This document shows, piece by piece, positions 25,377 through 34,473 of a DNA stretch of 64,000 nucleotides; position 1 is the stretch's first letter; the number at the start of each line of letters is the position of its first letter. A program made the position numbers and the translations under genes. Under the pieces are notes generated by a model. The model ran no database searches. It was not told the DNA's origin and worked only from the letters and a program-made list of their open reading frames with translations. Origin of the DNA: Hymenobacter convexus (lineage in GTDB: Bacteria > Bacteroidota > Bacteroidia > Cytophagales > Hymenobacteraceae); assembly GCF_030580955.1 (NCBI RefSeq), contig NZ_JAUQON010000009.1:1-64000 (forward strand). The letters run 5' to 3'.

Positions 25377-26000
25377 ATGTCGTCTGACCTGTTCCCTCCC
25401 GCCGATACACCGCCGCCCGCCGACGACTCGCGTCGCACGTTTATGAAGCAGGCCGGCGGCATTTTCGGCTTTGCGCTGGCGGCCCCGCTGGCCGGCCAAG
25501 CCGAGCGCCTGACGGCTTATTCCAAGACTGTGACCGGTGCCACCACGCTCACACTGCGCATCAACGGCCAGCCCCGCACCGTGCAGGCCGAGCCGCGCGT
25601 GACGCTGCTCGACGCGCTGCGCGAGCGGCTGGACTTGACCGGCACCAAAAAGGGCTGCGACCACGGCCAGTGCGGGGCCTGCACGGTGCTGGTTGATGGC
25701 AAGCGCGTCAACAGCTGCCTCACGCTGGCCATCACCGCCCAGGGCAAGGAGATTACGACCATCGAAGGCCTGGCCAAAGGCGACGAGCTGCACCCGATGC
25801 AGGCGGCGTTTTTGAAGCACGACGGCTTCCAGTGCGGCTACTGCACGCCGGGCCAGATTTTGAGCGGGGTGGCCTGCGTGCAGGAAGGCCACGCCAAAAC
25901 CGACGACCAGTGCCGCGAATGGATGAGCGGCAACCTCTGCCGCTGCGGGGCCTACGCCAACATTCTGGCCGCCGTGCGCGAAGTGGCCGACAAAGCTTAA
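25377..26000 (+). CDS. paoA: Aldehyde oxidase 2Fe-2S subunit (PaoA/YagT-like)
   Basis: The iron-sulfur subunit of a xanthine-dehydrogenase-family molybdoenzyme. The 207-residue protein opens with a Tat-type signal (RRTFMKQAGG, then a hydrophobic stretch ending AAPLAG), implying periplasmic export. The plant-ferredoxin cluster is CDHGQCGAC plus a downstream Cys (NSCLTL), and the second cluster is CGYCTPGQ and CRCGAY. Start is the ATG at 25377. It is first of three genes in the order 2Fe-2S, FAD, Mo, as in the E. coli pao operon. No XdhC/PaoD maturation gene is adjacent. Confidence 0.9.
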   Translation: MSSDLFPPADTPPPADDSRRTFMKQAGGIFGFALAAPLAGQAERLTAYSKTVTGATTLTLRINGQPRTVQAEPRVTLLDALRERLDLTGTKKGCDHGQCGACTVLVDGKRVNSCLTLAITAQGKEITTIEGLAKGDELHPMQAAFLKHDGFQCGYCTPGQILSGVACVQEGHAKTDDQCREWMSGNLCRCGAYANILAAVREVADKA

Positions 26001-26033
26001 GCGTTTCATCCCCCTATTCCCGAGTCTACGAAG

Positions 26034-27020
26034 ATGAACGATTTCAGCTACACCCAGGCCACCTCAGCCAAGGAGGCTACTAGTCTCCTGAAAGACCAGC
26101 CCAGCGCGGCCTACCTGGCGGGTGGCACCACGCTGCTGGATTTGATGAAGGCCAATCTGGCGGAGCCGCCGCAGCTGGCCGACATCAACCTGCTGCCCTT
26201 CAAAGGCATCGAGCAAACCAGCGACGGCTTGCGCATTGGGGCGATGGAGCGCATGAGCGACGTGGGCGAAAATGCCCTGGTGGTGCAGCAGTACCCGGCC
26301 GTGTCGCAGGCGTTGCTGCTGGCGGCCTCGCCGCAGCTGCGCAACATGGCCAGTATCGGGGGCAACATTTTGCAGCGCACGCGCTGCGGCTACTTCCGCG
26401 ACGCGGCGTTTCCGTGCAACAAGCGCGTGCCGGGCTCGGGCTGCCCCGCGCTGGAAGGCGACCACCACAACCTGGCCATTCTGGGGGTGAGCGAGAGATG
26501 CATTGCCAACGCCTATCCCGGCGACTTGTCGGTGGCCCTGGCGGCTTTTGATGCGGTGCTGACCCTGGAAAACCAGAAGGGCAAGCAGCGCCGCGTGCCG
26601 GTTACCGAATTCTACTTATTGCCGGGCAAAACGCCCCAGAAAGAAACCGTGCTGGAGCCGGGCGAGATGATTGTAGCCGCCACGATTCCGTCCGCCGCCC
26701 ATGCCCGACGCTCGGCCTACCTAAAGGTGCGCGAGCGGAGCAGCTACGCCTACGCGCTGGCGTCGGCTGCCGTAGGGCTGGATGTGCAGGGTGGTACTAT
26801 TCGCGCGGCCCGCGTGGCGCTGGGCGGCGTGGGCGCGCAGCCCTGGCGCAGCCGCGAGGCGGAGAAAGTGCTGACCGGCGCGCCCGCCACCGAGGCCACG
26901 TTTCGGGCCGCGGCGACGGCGGCCTTGCAGGGCGCGCAGCCCCGGGAGCACAACCGCTACAAGGTGGAGCTGGCGCAGAACACGCTGGTGCGGGCGTTGC
27001 AGCAAGTGGCCGCCACCTAA
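26034..27020 (+). CDS. paoB: Aldehyde oxidase FAD subunit (PaoB/YagS-like)
   Basis: The FAD-binding subunit, 328 residues. FAD contacts are in YLAGGTTLLDLMK and SPQLRNMASIGGNILQRTRC. The Cys-rich segment RCGYFRDAAFPCNKR with PGSGC carries the extra 4Fe-4S cluster known from PaoB. The C-terminal domain (KVRERSSYAYALASAAVGLD) is typical of the family. It passes electrons between the molybdenum subunit and the 2Fe-2S subunit. It starts 33 bases after paoA. Confidence 0.92.
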   Translation: MNDFSYTQATSAKEATSLLKDQPSAAYLAGGTTLLDLMKANLAEPPQLADINLLPFKGIEQTSDGLRIGAMERMSDVGENALVVQQYPAVSQALLLAASPQLRNMASIGGNILQRTRCGYFRDAAFPCNKRVPGSGCPALEGDHHNLAILGVSERCIANAYPGDLSVALAAFDAVLTLENQKGKQRRVPVTEFYLLPGKTPQKETVLEPGEMIVAATIPSAAHARRSAYLKVRERSSYAYALASAAVGLDVQGGTIRAARVALGGVGAQPWRSREAEKVLTGAPATEATFRAAATAALQGAQPREHNRYKVELAQNTLVRALQQVAAT

Positions 27021-27062
27021 TTCACAGACCCGATAGCATTCCCCCACAGGCCGTTACGCAGT

Positions 27063-29396
27063 ATGGAAACCGAACCGCAATTCTTTGAAACCAACGCCGC
27101 CCCCACGGTGGTCGGGCAGCCGATGAACCGCGTGGATGGGTGGGCGAAGGTAACTGGCCACGCCAAGTACTCGGCCGAATACAACCAGCTGCCCGGCCTG
27201 GTGCACGCCGTGCTGGTTACCAGCCCCGTCGCCAAAGGCCGCGTGCAGCGCATCGAAAGCAGCGCCGCGCAAAAGCAGCCGGGGGTGCTGGCCATTTTCA
27301 CGCACGAAAACCTGCCCAAGCTGGCCAAAACGCCCGACGCCCCGGCCGATAAAGCGGCCCTAAATTCCCCGATGGGCTTTATGCCCATGACCTCGGACCA
27401 GGTGCATTACGCCGGGCAGACCGTGGCCGTGGTGGTGGCCGACACGCTGGAACGGGCGCAGTACGCGGCCTCGCTGGTGAAGGTGATTATTGCGCCCGAA
27501 GCCCCCGTTTCCTCCTACCAGGACCCGAAGGCGCAGCTGTACGTGCCGAAATCGGTGAAGGGCATGCCCGGCGTGACCAAGCGCGGCGACGCCCAGGCGG
27601 CGGTGCAAAAGGCGCCGATGCAGCTCGCGGCTACCTACACCCACGCCACCATCCACCACAACTACATGGAGCCGGGCGCGACCACGGCCCACTGGGAAGC
27701 CGCTGACCGGCTGACCATTTACGAGACCACGCAGGGCGTTTCGGAAACGCAGAAGACGGTGAGCCTGATGCTGGGCCTGGCCACCGAGCAGGTGCGGGTT
27801 ATCACCAAATACCTGGGGGGTGGCTTCGGCTCCAAGGCCTGGGTGTGGCCGCATACTGTGTACGCCGCCCTGATTGCCAAGGCCGTGGGCCGGCCGGTGA
27901 AGCTGGTGCTCACCCGCCCGCAGAACTTCACCAGCATGGGCCACCGCGAAGAACAGCAGCAAACCCTGCGCCTCGGGGCGACCAAAGAAGGCAAGCTGCT
28001 GGGCATCGTGTACGACAAAACGGCGACGACCTCGCCCTGGGACGACTACGCCGAAACCAACAGCCGCATCATCGGCATGCTCTACCACCTGCCGGCCTAC
28101 GAGGCCACTTACCGGCTGGCCAAGTCCAACGTGATGACCTCCACGGCGACGCGGGCCCCCGGCGACATGCCCGGCTCCTTCGCCATCGAGTGCAGCATGG
28201 ACGATTTGGCCGCCCAGCTGGGCCTCGACCCCATCCAGCTGCGCCTGTTGAATTACGCCGACATCGATTCGAGCACCGGCCACCCCTGGAGCAGCAAAAG
28301 CCTGAAGGAGTGCTACGCCCGCGGGGCCGAACTCATCGGCTGGAACAAGCGCAACCCCAAAGCCGGCGCCACCCGCGAGGGCAAGCTGCTGGTGGGCATG
28401 GGCATGGCCACGGGCTCGTACCCCGTGCACAATTCGCAGGGCAACGCCCGCGTGCGCCTCTACGCCGACGGCCGCGCCGTGGTACAGGCCGGCGCCACCG
28501 ACCTGGGCACCGGCACCTACACCATCATCACGCAGGTAGCCGCCGACTCGCTGGGCATCCCGCCCGAAAACGTGCGCTTCGAGCTGGGCGACACGGTGCT
28601 GCCGAGCACGCAGTGGTCGGGCGGCTCGACGGCCGCCGGCCGGGTGTCCTCGTCCGTGTATCTGGCCGTGCAGGAAGTGTGGCAGAAGCTGATAAAGCTG
28701 GCCGTGATGGATAAAAAGTCGCCGCTATACGGAGCTAAGTCTGCTGACGTAGCAGCAGAAAAAGGCCGGCTGCAATTGAAAGCCAACCCCGGCAAGGGTG
28801 AAGCATTCGGCGAGGTGATGAAGCGCGCTAGCCTGGGCGATATTGAGGGCAGCGCCCTGGGCCGCTACGGCAGCAACTACGAGGCCCCGCAAACCACGGC
28901 CAACGCCGACCCCAACAAAAAGGAAAATGCCGCTGAGCACTCCATGCACGCCTTTGGGGCGCACTTCTGTGAGGTACACGTCGACCCCGAGCTGGGCACC
29001 ATCCGCATCAGCAAGTGGGTGAGCGTTATCGGAGCCGGCCGCATTCTCAACCCCAAAACGGCCCGCTCGCAGGTTATCGGAGGCAGCACGATGGGCATCG
29101 GCGCCGCCCTGATGGAGCAGACCGTGCGCGACCCGCACCTGGCCCGCTACACCAACGCCAGCCTGGCCGATTACCACGTTCCGGTGAATGCCGACATTCC
29201 CGAAATGACCGTCGAGTTCATCGACGAGCACGACCCCTACGTGAATGCCATGGGCGTGAAAGGCATCGGCGAGATTTCCATCGTGGGCGTGACGGCCGCC
29301 GTGGCCAACGCCGTGTTCCACGCCACCGGCCGCCGCCTGCGCGACTTACCCATGACGCCCAACAAAGTGCTGGCGGCCCTGCGGGAACCGGCGTGA
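27063..29396 (+). CDS. paoC: Aldehyde oxidase molybdenum subunit (PaoC/YagR-like)
   Basis: The catalytic, molybdopterin-cytosine-dinucleotide subunit, 777 residues. It opens with NRVDGWAKVTGHAKYSAEY, the usual start of the family. Cofactor loops are GGGFGSKAWVW, RAPGDMPG and GATDLGTGTYTI. The catalytic Glu is in GVKGIGEISI near the C-terminus. Such enzymes oxidise aromatic or other aldehydes to acids, probably in the periplasm here because the partner carries a Tat signal. Operon with paoA and paoB (42-base gap). Confidence 0.93.
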   Translation: METEPQFFETNAAPTVVGQPMNRVDGWAKVTGHAKYSAEYNQLPGLVHAVLVTSPVAKGRVQRIESSAAQKQPGVLAIFTHENLPKLAKTPDAPADKAALNSPMGFMPMTSDQVHYAGQTVAVVVADTLERAQYAASLVKVIIAPEAPVSSYQDPKAQLYVPKSVKGMPGVTKRGDAQAAVQKAPMQLAATYTHATIHHNYMEPGATTAHWEAADRLTIYETTQGVSETQKTVSLMLGLATEQVRVITKYLGGGFGSKAWVWPHTVYAALIAKAVGRPVKLVLTRPQNFTSMGHREEQQQTLRLGATKEGKLLGIVYDKTATTSPWDDYAETNSRIIGMLYHLPAYEATYRLAKSNVMTSTATRAPGDMPGSFAIECSMDDLAAQLGLDPIQLRLLNYADIDSSTGHPWSSKSLKECYARGAELIGWNKRNPKAGATREGKLLVGMGMATGSYPVHNSQGNARVRLYADGRAVVQAGATDLGTGTYTIITQVAADSLGIPPENVRFELGDTVLPSTQWSGGSTAAGRVSSSVYLAVQEVWQKLIKLAVMDKKSPLYGAKSADVAAEKGRLQLKANPGKGEAFGEVMKRASLGDIEGSALGRYGSNYEAPQTTANADPNKKENAAEHSMHAFGAHFCEVHVDPELGTIRISKWVSVIGAGRILNPKTARSQVIGGSTMGIGAALMEQTVRDPHLARYTNASLADYHVPVNADIPEMTVEFIDEHDPYVNAMGVKGIGEISIVGVTAAVANAVFHATGRRLRDLPMTPNKVLAALREPA

Positions 29397-29461
29397 GCCT
29401 TGAACGGCGCAGGGCTGGACATAAGCATACCAGAAATACTGTTTACTATTTATCAACCAAT

Positions 29462-30442
29462 ATGGAAAAGCGAAAACTGGGCCCGAGCGGCCTGGAAGTA
29501 TCGGCCCTGGGCTTAGGCTGCATGGGCCTGACCTTTGGCTTTGGCTCGGTAACGCCCACCGACGAGGCCGTTCACCTCATCCGCACGGCCTTCGACCGGG
29601 GCGTGACGTTCTTTGACACGGCCGAGGCCTACGGGGAGCTGAACGAAACCCTGGTGGGCCAGGCCCTGGCCCCGGTGCGTGACCAGGTAGTCATTGCCAC
29701 CAAGTTCGGCTTCAAAAACGGCGCTCCCGCGGAGGGCATGGATAGCCGGCCCGAACGTATTCGGGCGGTTATTGAGCAGTCGCTGAAGCGCATGAAAACC
29801 GATTACATCGACCTGTTTTACCAGCACCGCGTCGACCCCAACGTGCCGATAGAGGACGTGGCCGGCGCCGTGAAAGACCTCATTCAGGAAGGCAAGGTGA
29901 AGTACTTCGGCCTGTCGGAAGCCGGTGCAGAAACCATTCGCCGGGCCCACGCCGTGCAGCCGGTATCGGCCTTGCAGAGCGAGTACTCCTTGTGGTGGCG
30001 CGAGCCCGAGCAGAGCGTACTGCCCACGTTAGAAGAACTCGGCATCGGCTTCGTGCCCTTCAGCCCGCTGGGCAAAGGCTTTTTGACGGGCAAGATTGAC
30101 CAGAACACCCAGTTCAACCCGAACGACTTCCGCAATACCGTGCCGCGCTTCTCAGAAGAGAACCGCAAAGCCAATCAGGCATTGGTTGATTTGCTCGGCA
30201 CCATCGCTACTAGCAAGCAGGCCACTCCGGCGCAAATTGCGCTGGCCTGGCTGCTGGCCCAAAAGCCCTGGATTGTCCCCATTCCCGGCACCAGCAAGCT
30301 GCACCGGCTGGAAGAAAACATCGGCGGAGCCGCCGTGCAGCTCACGGCCGACGACCTGCGGCGCATCGAGGAAGCCCTCGCCCAGGTGGAAATCCAAGGT
30401 GACCGCTACAACGCAAAGTCGCAGCAAGCCATCAACCGCTAA
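29462..30442 (+). CDS. Aldo/keto reductase (YakC/AKR13-like)
   Basis: A 326-residue AKR-fold oxidoreductase. MEKRKLGPSGLEVSALGLGC is the usual start. Catalytic residues are Asp and Tyr in FFDTAEAYGELNE, Lys in VIATKFGF and His in YQHRVDPNVP. The cofactor motif near the end is PIPGTSKLHRLEEN. It is clearly related to the exported reductase at 31676-32842. It is 65 bases after paoC and may belong to the same transcript. A strong terminator follows. Confidence 0.93.
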   Translation: MEKRKLGPSGLEVSALGLGCMGLTFGFGSVTPTDEAVHLIRTAFDRGVTFFDTAEAYGELNETLVGQALAPVRDQVVIATKFGFKNGAPAEGMDSRPERIRAVIEQSLKRMKTDYIDLFYQHRVDPNVPIEDVAGAVKDLIQEGKVKYFGLSEAGAETIRRAHAVQPVSALQSEYSLWWREPEQSVLPTLEELGIGFVPFSPLGKGFLTGKIDQNTQFNPNDFRNTVPRFSEENRKANQALVDLLGTIATSKQATPAQIALAWLLAQKPWIVPIPGTSKLHRLEENIGGAAVQLTADDLRRIEEALAQVEIQGDRYNAKSQQAINR

Positions 30443-30470
30443 GCGGGTCGCTTACCTGTATAAATCAACA

Positions 30471-30520
30471 AAACACGCCTCTCAGGCTGCTCATGGTTGA
30501 GCAAGCTGAGAGGCGTGTTT
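30471..30520. terminator. Bidirectional intrinsic terminator
   Basis: AAACACGCCTCTCAG and CTGAGAGGCGTGTTT pair, with an inner TGCTCA/TGAGCA extension. It lies between the convergent reductase (ends 30442) and SDR (ends 30558). Confidence 0.9.
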
Positions 30521-30557
30521 TCGTGTATTGGCAAGCGCCTGAAGGCCGCTGGCCAAG

Positions 30558-31349
30558 TTAGCTGTTGCCATACATATTCGATTCGCCCCCATCAATGGCG
30601 ATGGTTTGGCCGTTGAGGTAGGAAGCGTCGTCGCTGAGCAGGAACGTCACGACTTTGGCGACTTCTTCGGGCAGGCCCAGGCGCTTGGTGGGGTTGCGCT
30701 GGGCGTATTCGGTTTCGGCCTGCTTGGGGTCGGCGGGGTTCACTTGCTTGAAGGCATCGGCCACCATCGGCGTCAGGATGGCCCCAGGGGCAATGGCATT
30801 GGTGGTGATGCCGTAGCGCCCGTACTCCAACGCGGAGTTTTTCGTCATGCCCGACACGGCGTGCTTGCTGGCCACGTAGGGCATCTGGTTGAGCACGCCG
30901 CGAATGCCGCCCACCGAGGCCACGTTCACGATGCGGCCGTACTGCTGCGCCTGCATCACGGGCAGCACGTAGCGCAGGCCGTAGTACACGCCCATCAGGT
31001 TGATGTCGATGACTTTTTTGAAGACCTCAATATCATAGTCCACGATGCTGGCCTGCTTGCCTTCGATGCCCGCGTTGTTATAGAGTCCGTCGATGCGCCC
31101 AAACGCTTTTACCGCCTCGTCGACGTAGTTCTTAACCGCTTCCTCTTTCGATACATCGGCTACCACCGTCACGAGCCGTACGGCCGGCGATTGGGCAGCG
31201 ATTTCCTGCTGCGCCTGGGTTAAGCTCGCTTGATTGTAGTCGACCAGTACGAGGTTGGCCCCGCGGGCCGCCAGTTCCTTGGCGGTGGCTAAACCCAGGC
31301 CCATCGCGGCCCCAGTGATGATGATGTTCTTTCCCTGAAAGTTACTCAT
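30558..31349 (-). CDS. Short-chain dehydrogenase/reductase
   Basis: A 263-residue classical SDR. The cofactor motif is TGAAMGLGLATA near residue 12, and a following acidic residue in VLVDYNQ favours NAD. NNAG is present, and the catalytic Tyr and Lys are in YVASKHAVSG. The C-terminus ends SYLNGQTIAIDGGES, typical of glucose-1-dehydrogenase-like SDRs. Start at ATG 31349; the longer frame adds three residues. The substrate is unknown. Confidence 0.92.
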   Translation of the reverse strand: MSNFQGKNIIITGAAMGLGLATAKELAARGANLVLVDYNQASLTQAQQEIAAQSPAVRLVTVVADVSKEEAVKNYVDEAVKAFGRIDGLYNNAGIEGKQASIVDYDIEVFKKVIDINLMGVYYGLRYVLPVMQAQQYGRIVNVASVGGIRGVLNQMPYVASKHAVSGMTKNSALEYGRYGITTNAIAPGAILTPMVADAFKQVNPADPKQAETEYAQRNPTKRLGLPEEVAKVVTFLLSDDASYLNGQTIAIDGGESNMYGNS

Positions 31350-31675
31350 TGAAAACATGAATTAAATGCCTGCGGAGAGCAACCCATCTGGCTGCCCTGT
31401 GCCCATCAGGCCGTTGCCCGACGGCCAAGCGCACGTTTCTAAAAGCGCGTTTTTCCGTATTTGTTTGAGAGAAATAGCTCAACATTTATCGCACCAGCCT
31501 GCTTATCATCAGCAAATAATGATGAATCAACGAGTTGGTGAATACTACCATCCGGCTCCCAATTCCACGTAGCGGGCCGCGATGTGCGCCGAAATGCCGG
31601 CCTGCTCCAGTTCGTGCTGAGTCGGCTCATCGCTGAAGGCTAACCAGGGCAAATCCGGCTGGTCCCTTCGGCAGG
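31350..31675. other. Intergenic stretch with an NmrA relic
   Basis: The right half holds the NmrA-family fragment at 31545-31667. The left half is AT-rich and would contain the SDR promoter, but no box of the island type was found. Confidence 0.5.
31545..31667 (-). pseudogene. C-terminal fragment of an NmrA-family NAD(P)-binding protein
   Basis: The minus strand reads RRDQPDLPWLAFSDEPTQHE followed by LEQAGISAHIAARYVELGAG and a stop. This matches the C-terminal region of NmrA-like reductases (KPDLPYVQF..., then a helix with QAGLS and YVEM). There is no start and no Rossmann half, and the family's last segment is missing too, so only an internal scrap survives. The call rests on the remembered family pattern. 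Confidence 0.55.
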
Positions 31676-32842
31676 CTATGCTTTGGGGGCGGCCTCCACC
31701 CCCGAAAACTGGAGCACCATCTGCGGCAGCCGCTCGCCTTTGACCTCAATCCTGGCGACCTCGGTGCTGAACTGCTTGAGCTCGTCGGCCGTCAACCGGA
31801 CGGCATCGGCCCCGTTGTTTTCCAGCATGTGCGCCATCTGCGTGGTGCCGGGAATGGCCACAATGAACGGTTTCTGCGCCAGCATCCAAGCCAGCGAAAT
31901 CTGGCCGGGGGTGGCATTTTTGCGGGTGCCCCAGGTTTTCAGCAGTTCCACGAGGGCCAGGTTCGCGGGTAGGTTCTCGGGCGAGAACCGCGACTCGCCT
32001 CCGCGAATGTCGCCCGGCGCAAACCGCGTCTGAGCATCGATGGCGCCGGTGAGAAAGCCCACGCCCAACGGACTCCAGGCCACAAACCCGATGCCGAGTT
32101 CCTGGCACAGCGGAATAACTTCGGCCTCTGGTCCGCGCCAGAGCAGGGAGTATTCGTTCTGGATGGCCGTGACCGGGTGCACGGCGTGGGCGCGCCGCAC
32201 CGTTTTCAGGCCGGGCTCCGACAGGCCGTAGTGCAGCACTTTGCCCTGTTTGATGAGGTCCTGAATGGCGCCGACCACGTCTTCAATGGGTACCGCCGGG
32301 TCGACGCGGTGTTGATACAAGAGGTCAATCCGGTCGGTGCGCAGGCGCTTGAGCATGTTCTCCACCACCAGCCTGAGGTGGTTGGGGCGGCTGTTGAGGC
32401 CCGGCAGGCGCTGCCCGGTTTTTTGGTCGATGTTCCAGCCGAACTTCGTCTCAATCACGATTTTGTTGCGAAACGGACCCACGGCTTCGCCCAGGATGCG
32501 CTCTACCTCCCAAGGCCCATACGCCTCCGCCGCATCGAACAAGGTGACGCCGTGGTCGTAGGCACTCCGGATGATGCGGTGCATCTCGGCCCGGTTGGGG
32601 ACCGTCGTCTGGTACGTACGGCTCATGTTTTGGACGCCCATGCCCACGCTGGAAACCTCCAGCTTGCCCAGCTTCCGACGGGTGCTCACGTTGTCTTTGG
32701 CAGGAGTTAAGGGCGCAGCGGTAGCCGCAGCCGCCATGGCCGCGCCGGTTGGCAACATGGCGCCCCCGGCCAGGAGTAAGCCGGTTTTTAGCAGGTCGCG
32801 GCGGTTCAGGCCCACCGTTGGTTTTTCGCTTGAATTGTCCAT
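31676..32842 (-). CDS. Tat-signal aldo/keto reductase
   Basis: A 388-residue AKR with an N-terminal extension that looks like a Tat signal: NRRDLLKTGLLLAGGAMLPT and an Ala-rich cut region. The enzyme part begins STRRKLGKLEVSSVGMGVQN. Catalytic Asp and Tyr are in LFDAAEAYGPWE, Lys in VIETKFGW and His in YQHRVDPAVP; the cofactor loop is AIPGTTQMAHMLEN. Start is the ATG at 32842. Its paralogue at 29462 lacks the signal, so the island has a cytoplasmic and a probably exported version. The promoter at 32940-33004 has the island's AraC-type layout. Confidence 0.9.
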   Translation of the reverse strand: MDNSSEKPTVGLNRRDLLKTGLLLAGGAMLPTGAAMAAAATAAPLTPAKDNVSTRRKLGKLEVSSVGMGVQNMSRTYQTTVPNRAEMHRIIRSAYDHGVTLFDAAEAYGPWEVERILGEAVGPFRNKIVIETKFGWNIDQKTGQRLPGLNSRPNHLRLVVENMLKRLRTDRIDLLYQHRVDPAVPIEDVVGAIQDLIKQGKVLHYGLSEPGLKTVRRAHAVHPVTAIQNEYSLLWRGPEAEVIPLCQELGIGFVAWSPLGVGFLTGAIDAQTRFAPGDIRGGESRFSPENLPANLALVELLKTWGTRKNATPGQISLAWMLAQKPFIVAIPGTTQMAHMLENNGADAVRLTADELKQFSTEVARIEVKGERLPQMVLQFSGVEAAPKA

Positions 32843-32939
32843 GGCTCGTGCTTGAATGTGAACTGATTGTTTACGAGACAGTCCAGCTAATTTGCACAAC
32901 GTGTGCAGGACGAGCCCGGCTGCCTTCGGATTGGCTTAG

Positions 32940-33004
32940 TAAAGGTCCGGCCGTTTCAAGGCGCCGGAAAAAGCTAATCAAACGAGTTAGTATATTTTTC
33001 AAAC
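32940..33004 (-). promoter_or_regulatory. AraC-type operator and promoter for the exported reductase
   Basis: On the minus strand, GTTTGAAA (33004-32997) and GTTTGATT (32983-32976) are 21 bases apart. Six bases later is TTC (32969-32967), then 19 bases, then GACCTTTA (32947-32940). The layout equals that at 22855-22919. The gene starts 97 bases downstream. Confidence 0.7.
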
Positions 33005-33075
33005 AAAGGCCACTATTTCTGGCCTTTGGCTCCTGGCCAGCTCCGTCCAGGCAGATGCTATCGACGCTTTTGCGT

Positions 33076-33141
33076 ATTTGATTATTATTAGGAAATCGTT
33101 TGATTCTTTCGCTTGAGAAAAACCCCGTCAGCGGACCTTTG
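33076..33141 (+). promoter_or_regulatory. AraC-type operator and promoter for the cupin gene
   Basis: ATTTGATT (33076-33083) and GTTTGATT (33098-33105) are 22 bases apart, one more than at the other sites. TTG at 33113-33115 is followed after 18 bases by GACCTTTG (33134-33141). The cupin ATG is 50 bases downstream. This site points away from the one at 32940-33004, making a divergent pair. Confidence 0.62.
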
Positions 33142-33191
33142 CCGCGAACTTCATTCACCCCGCTGACCCTGCGGCTAAATGTTTCCTTCCA

Positions 33192-33599
33192 ATGAGCAAC
33201 CAAGAAAAACCAATGGCCCCCGCCAGTGCCCAGCCAGCGCAGGCCCAGTACTTCACCGGCACGGCCTGGGTTAAAATGCTGGCCAATGCCGGCAACGCCA
33301 CTGACTGCACCGTGGGCGACGTCCTCTTCGAGCCCGGCTGCCGCAACAACTGGCACTCGCACCCGCACGGACAGCTGCTGGTGGTAACCAGCGGCACGGG
33401 CTATTACCAGGAAAAGGGCCAGCCCGCGCGCCTGCTGCGCCCCGGCGATACCGTCGTTATTGCCCCAGACGTAGTGCACTGGCACGGGGCCACGGCCACC
33501 GACTGGTTTGCCCATTTGGCCATCAACCCCAGCGCTAGCCAGGGCGCACCGGTGTGGCTGGAACCCGTAACCGATGCCGAATACCAGGCAGTGCACTAG
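33192..33599 (+). CDS. Cupin-domain protein
   Basis: A 135-residue single cupin. Cupin motif 1 is NNWHSHPHGQLLVVTSGTGYYQEKG split across a beta hairpin, and motif 2 is RPGDTVVIAPDVVHWHGAT. The His residues fit metal binding. Small cupins like this are annotated as (R)-mandelonitrile lyase-like and often sit beside carboxymuconolactone decarboxylase genes; the remains of such a gene converge on it here. The exact role is unknown. Confidence 0.88.
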   Translation: MSNQEKPMAPASAQPAQAQYFTGTAWVKMLANAGNATDCTVGDVLFEPGCRNNWHSHPHGQLLVVTSGTGYYQEKGQPARLLRPGDTVVIAPDVVHWHGATATDWFAHLAINPSASQGAPVWLEPVTDAEYQAVH

Positions 33600-33895
33600 G
33601 GCCGTTTCCGCCACACGCGTGAGCTGCTGCAACTGGGCATCGGTCGGGCCGCCTCTGCAGCCTTCTGGCCTTGCAGCATGGACTCCACGCCACCCAAGCT
33701 CATGAGGGCCGCGATGGCGGTCAGTTCGCGCTCCTGGTAGGCGAGCACGTCGCGCTCGAGGATGTCGGCGAACAAGTGCTCTTTCAGGAAGCGGGCTATT
33801 TCGGGGCTGAAGGCGGCATAACCGGTTTCAGGCTCCTTTTCGGGCTGGCCGGAAAGCTGCTCTAGCACCTGTCTGCCTTGGTAATAGAGCAGCAG
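33597..33895 (-). pseudogene. Carboxymuconolactone decarboxylase-family gene, truncated and frameshifted
   Basis: The minus strand reads FSPEIARFLKEHLFADILER, then DVLAYQERELTAIAALMSLG and GVESMLQ, the conserved second half of AhpD/CMD-like proteins. The expected ending (AQLQQLTRV) is present only in another frame, so there is a frameshift near 33640. The N-terminal half is missing; the remnant is preceded at once by the broken AraC gene at 33901. The natural neighbour of this family is the cupin with which it converges. Confidence 0.7.
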
Positions 33896-33900
33896 TAAGG

Positions 33901-34473
33901 TTATCTCGCCTGACGCTGGCGGTTTCTCCAGGCAGCGCCTATTTCGCCCGCCGAACCCGGGAGTTGGAAGTAATACCGGAAGCGGCCTTTGGGTGCTGGC
34001 TGGCGCAGGCGTAGTACCTCATGCAGGACCAAGTGCAGGTAGCTGCGGAGCAGTTCCTGCTTGAAGCAGTAGGTCGACTGTTGCTCAGCCAGCATTTTCT
34101 CAAACAGAGCGGTGAGGTACGCCACTTGCTCGTCGCCGAGCGAGAAGGGGCTGAAGTTATTGCAGCCCCCCCGCGCCCACGGCTGCTGCTTCCCAGCCAG
34201 GCCGTTTGCCTGCACAAATTCTTCCGTAAACAGGCAGCCAAAGCCTAGCTGGCTGGTCGCGCCCCGAGGCAAAAACTCCCCCGCGTGCGGCTGGCCGACG
34301 AACAGGTACGTGCCATCCCGTTCGATTTCCTGGTCGGCGTGCTGCAACTGACGTGCGCCAGTAAGCAGGCAAATGGTATACAAGTCGCGGCGACCAGCCG
34401 CCACCCGCAAACCAGTAGCGGTAGTTATCTGGTAAACCTTAAACCCTTTCATAAGTACATCGGCGGTAGTCAC
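33901..34473 (-). pseudogene. AraC-family regulator lacking its DNA-binding domain
   Basis: The 190-residue frame carries the sensor domain of the AraC protein at 24082: KGFKVYQITT, AGRRDLYTICLLTG, DGTYLFVGQPH, FGCLFTEEFVQ. After LRQPAPKGRFRYYFQLPGSA it runs into unrelated residues and stops, so the two helix-turn-helix motifs are absent. A deletion that removed the 3' part of this gene and the 5' part of the next (CMD) gene explains both. A GTG start at 34473 is supported by alignment; an ATG is at 34452. A truncated sensor could still bind ligand or dimerise. Confidence 0.75.

Noticed and set aside
31526..31550. Island-type operator upstream of the SDR gene
   Set aside because: AATCAACGAGTTGGT resembles one half-site with a base missing, but there is no second half-site or GACCTTTG box.
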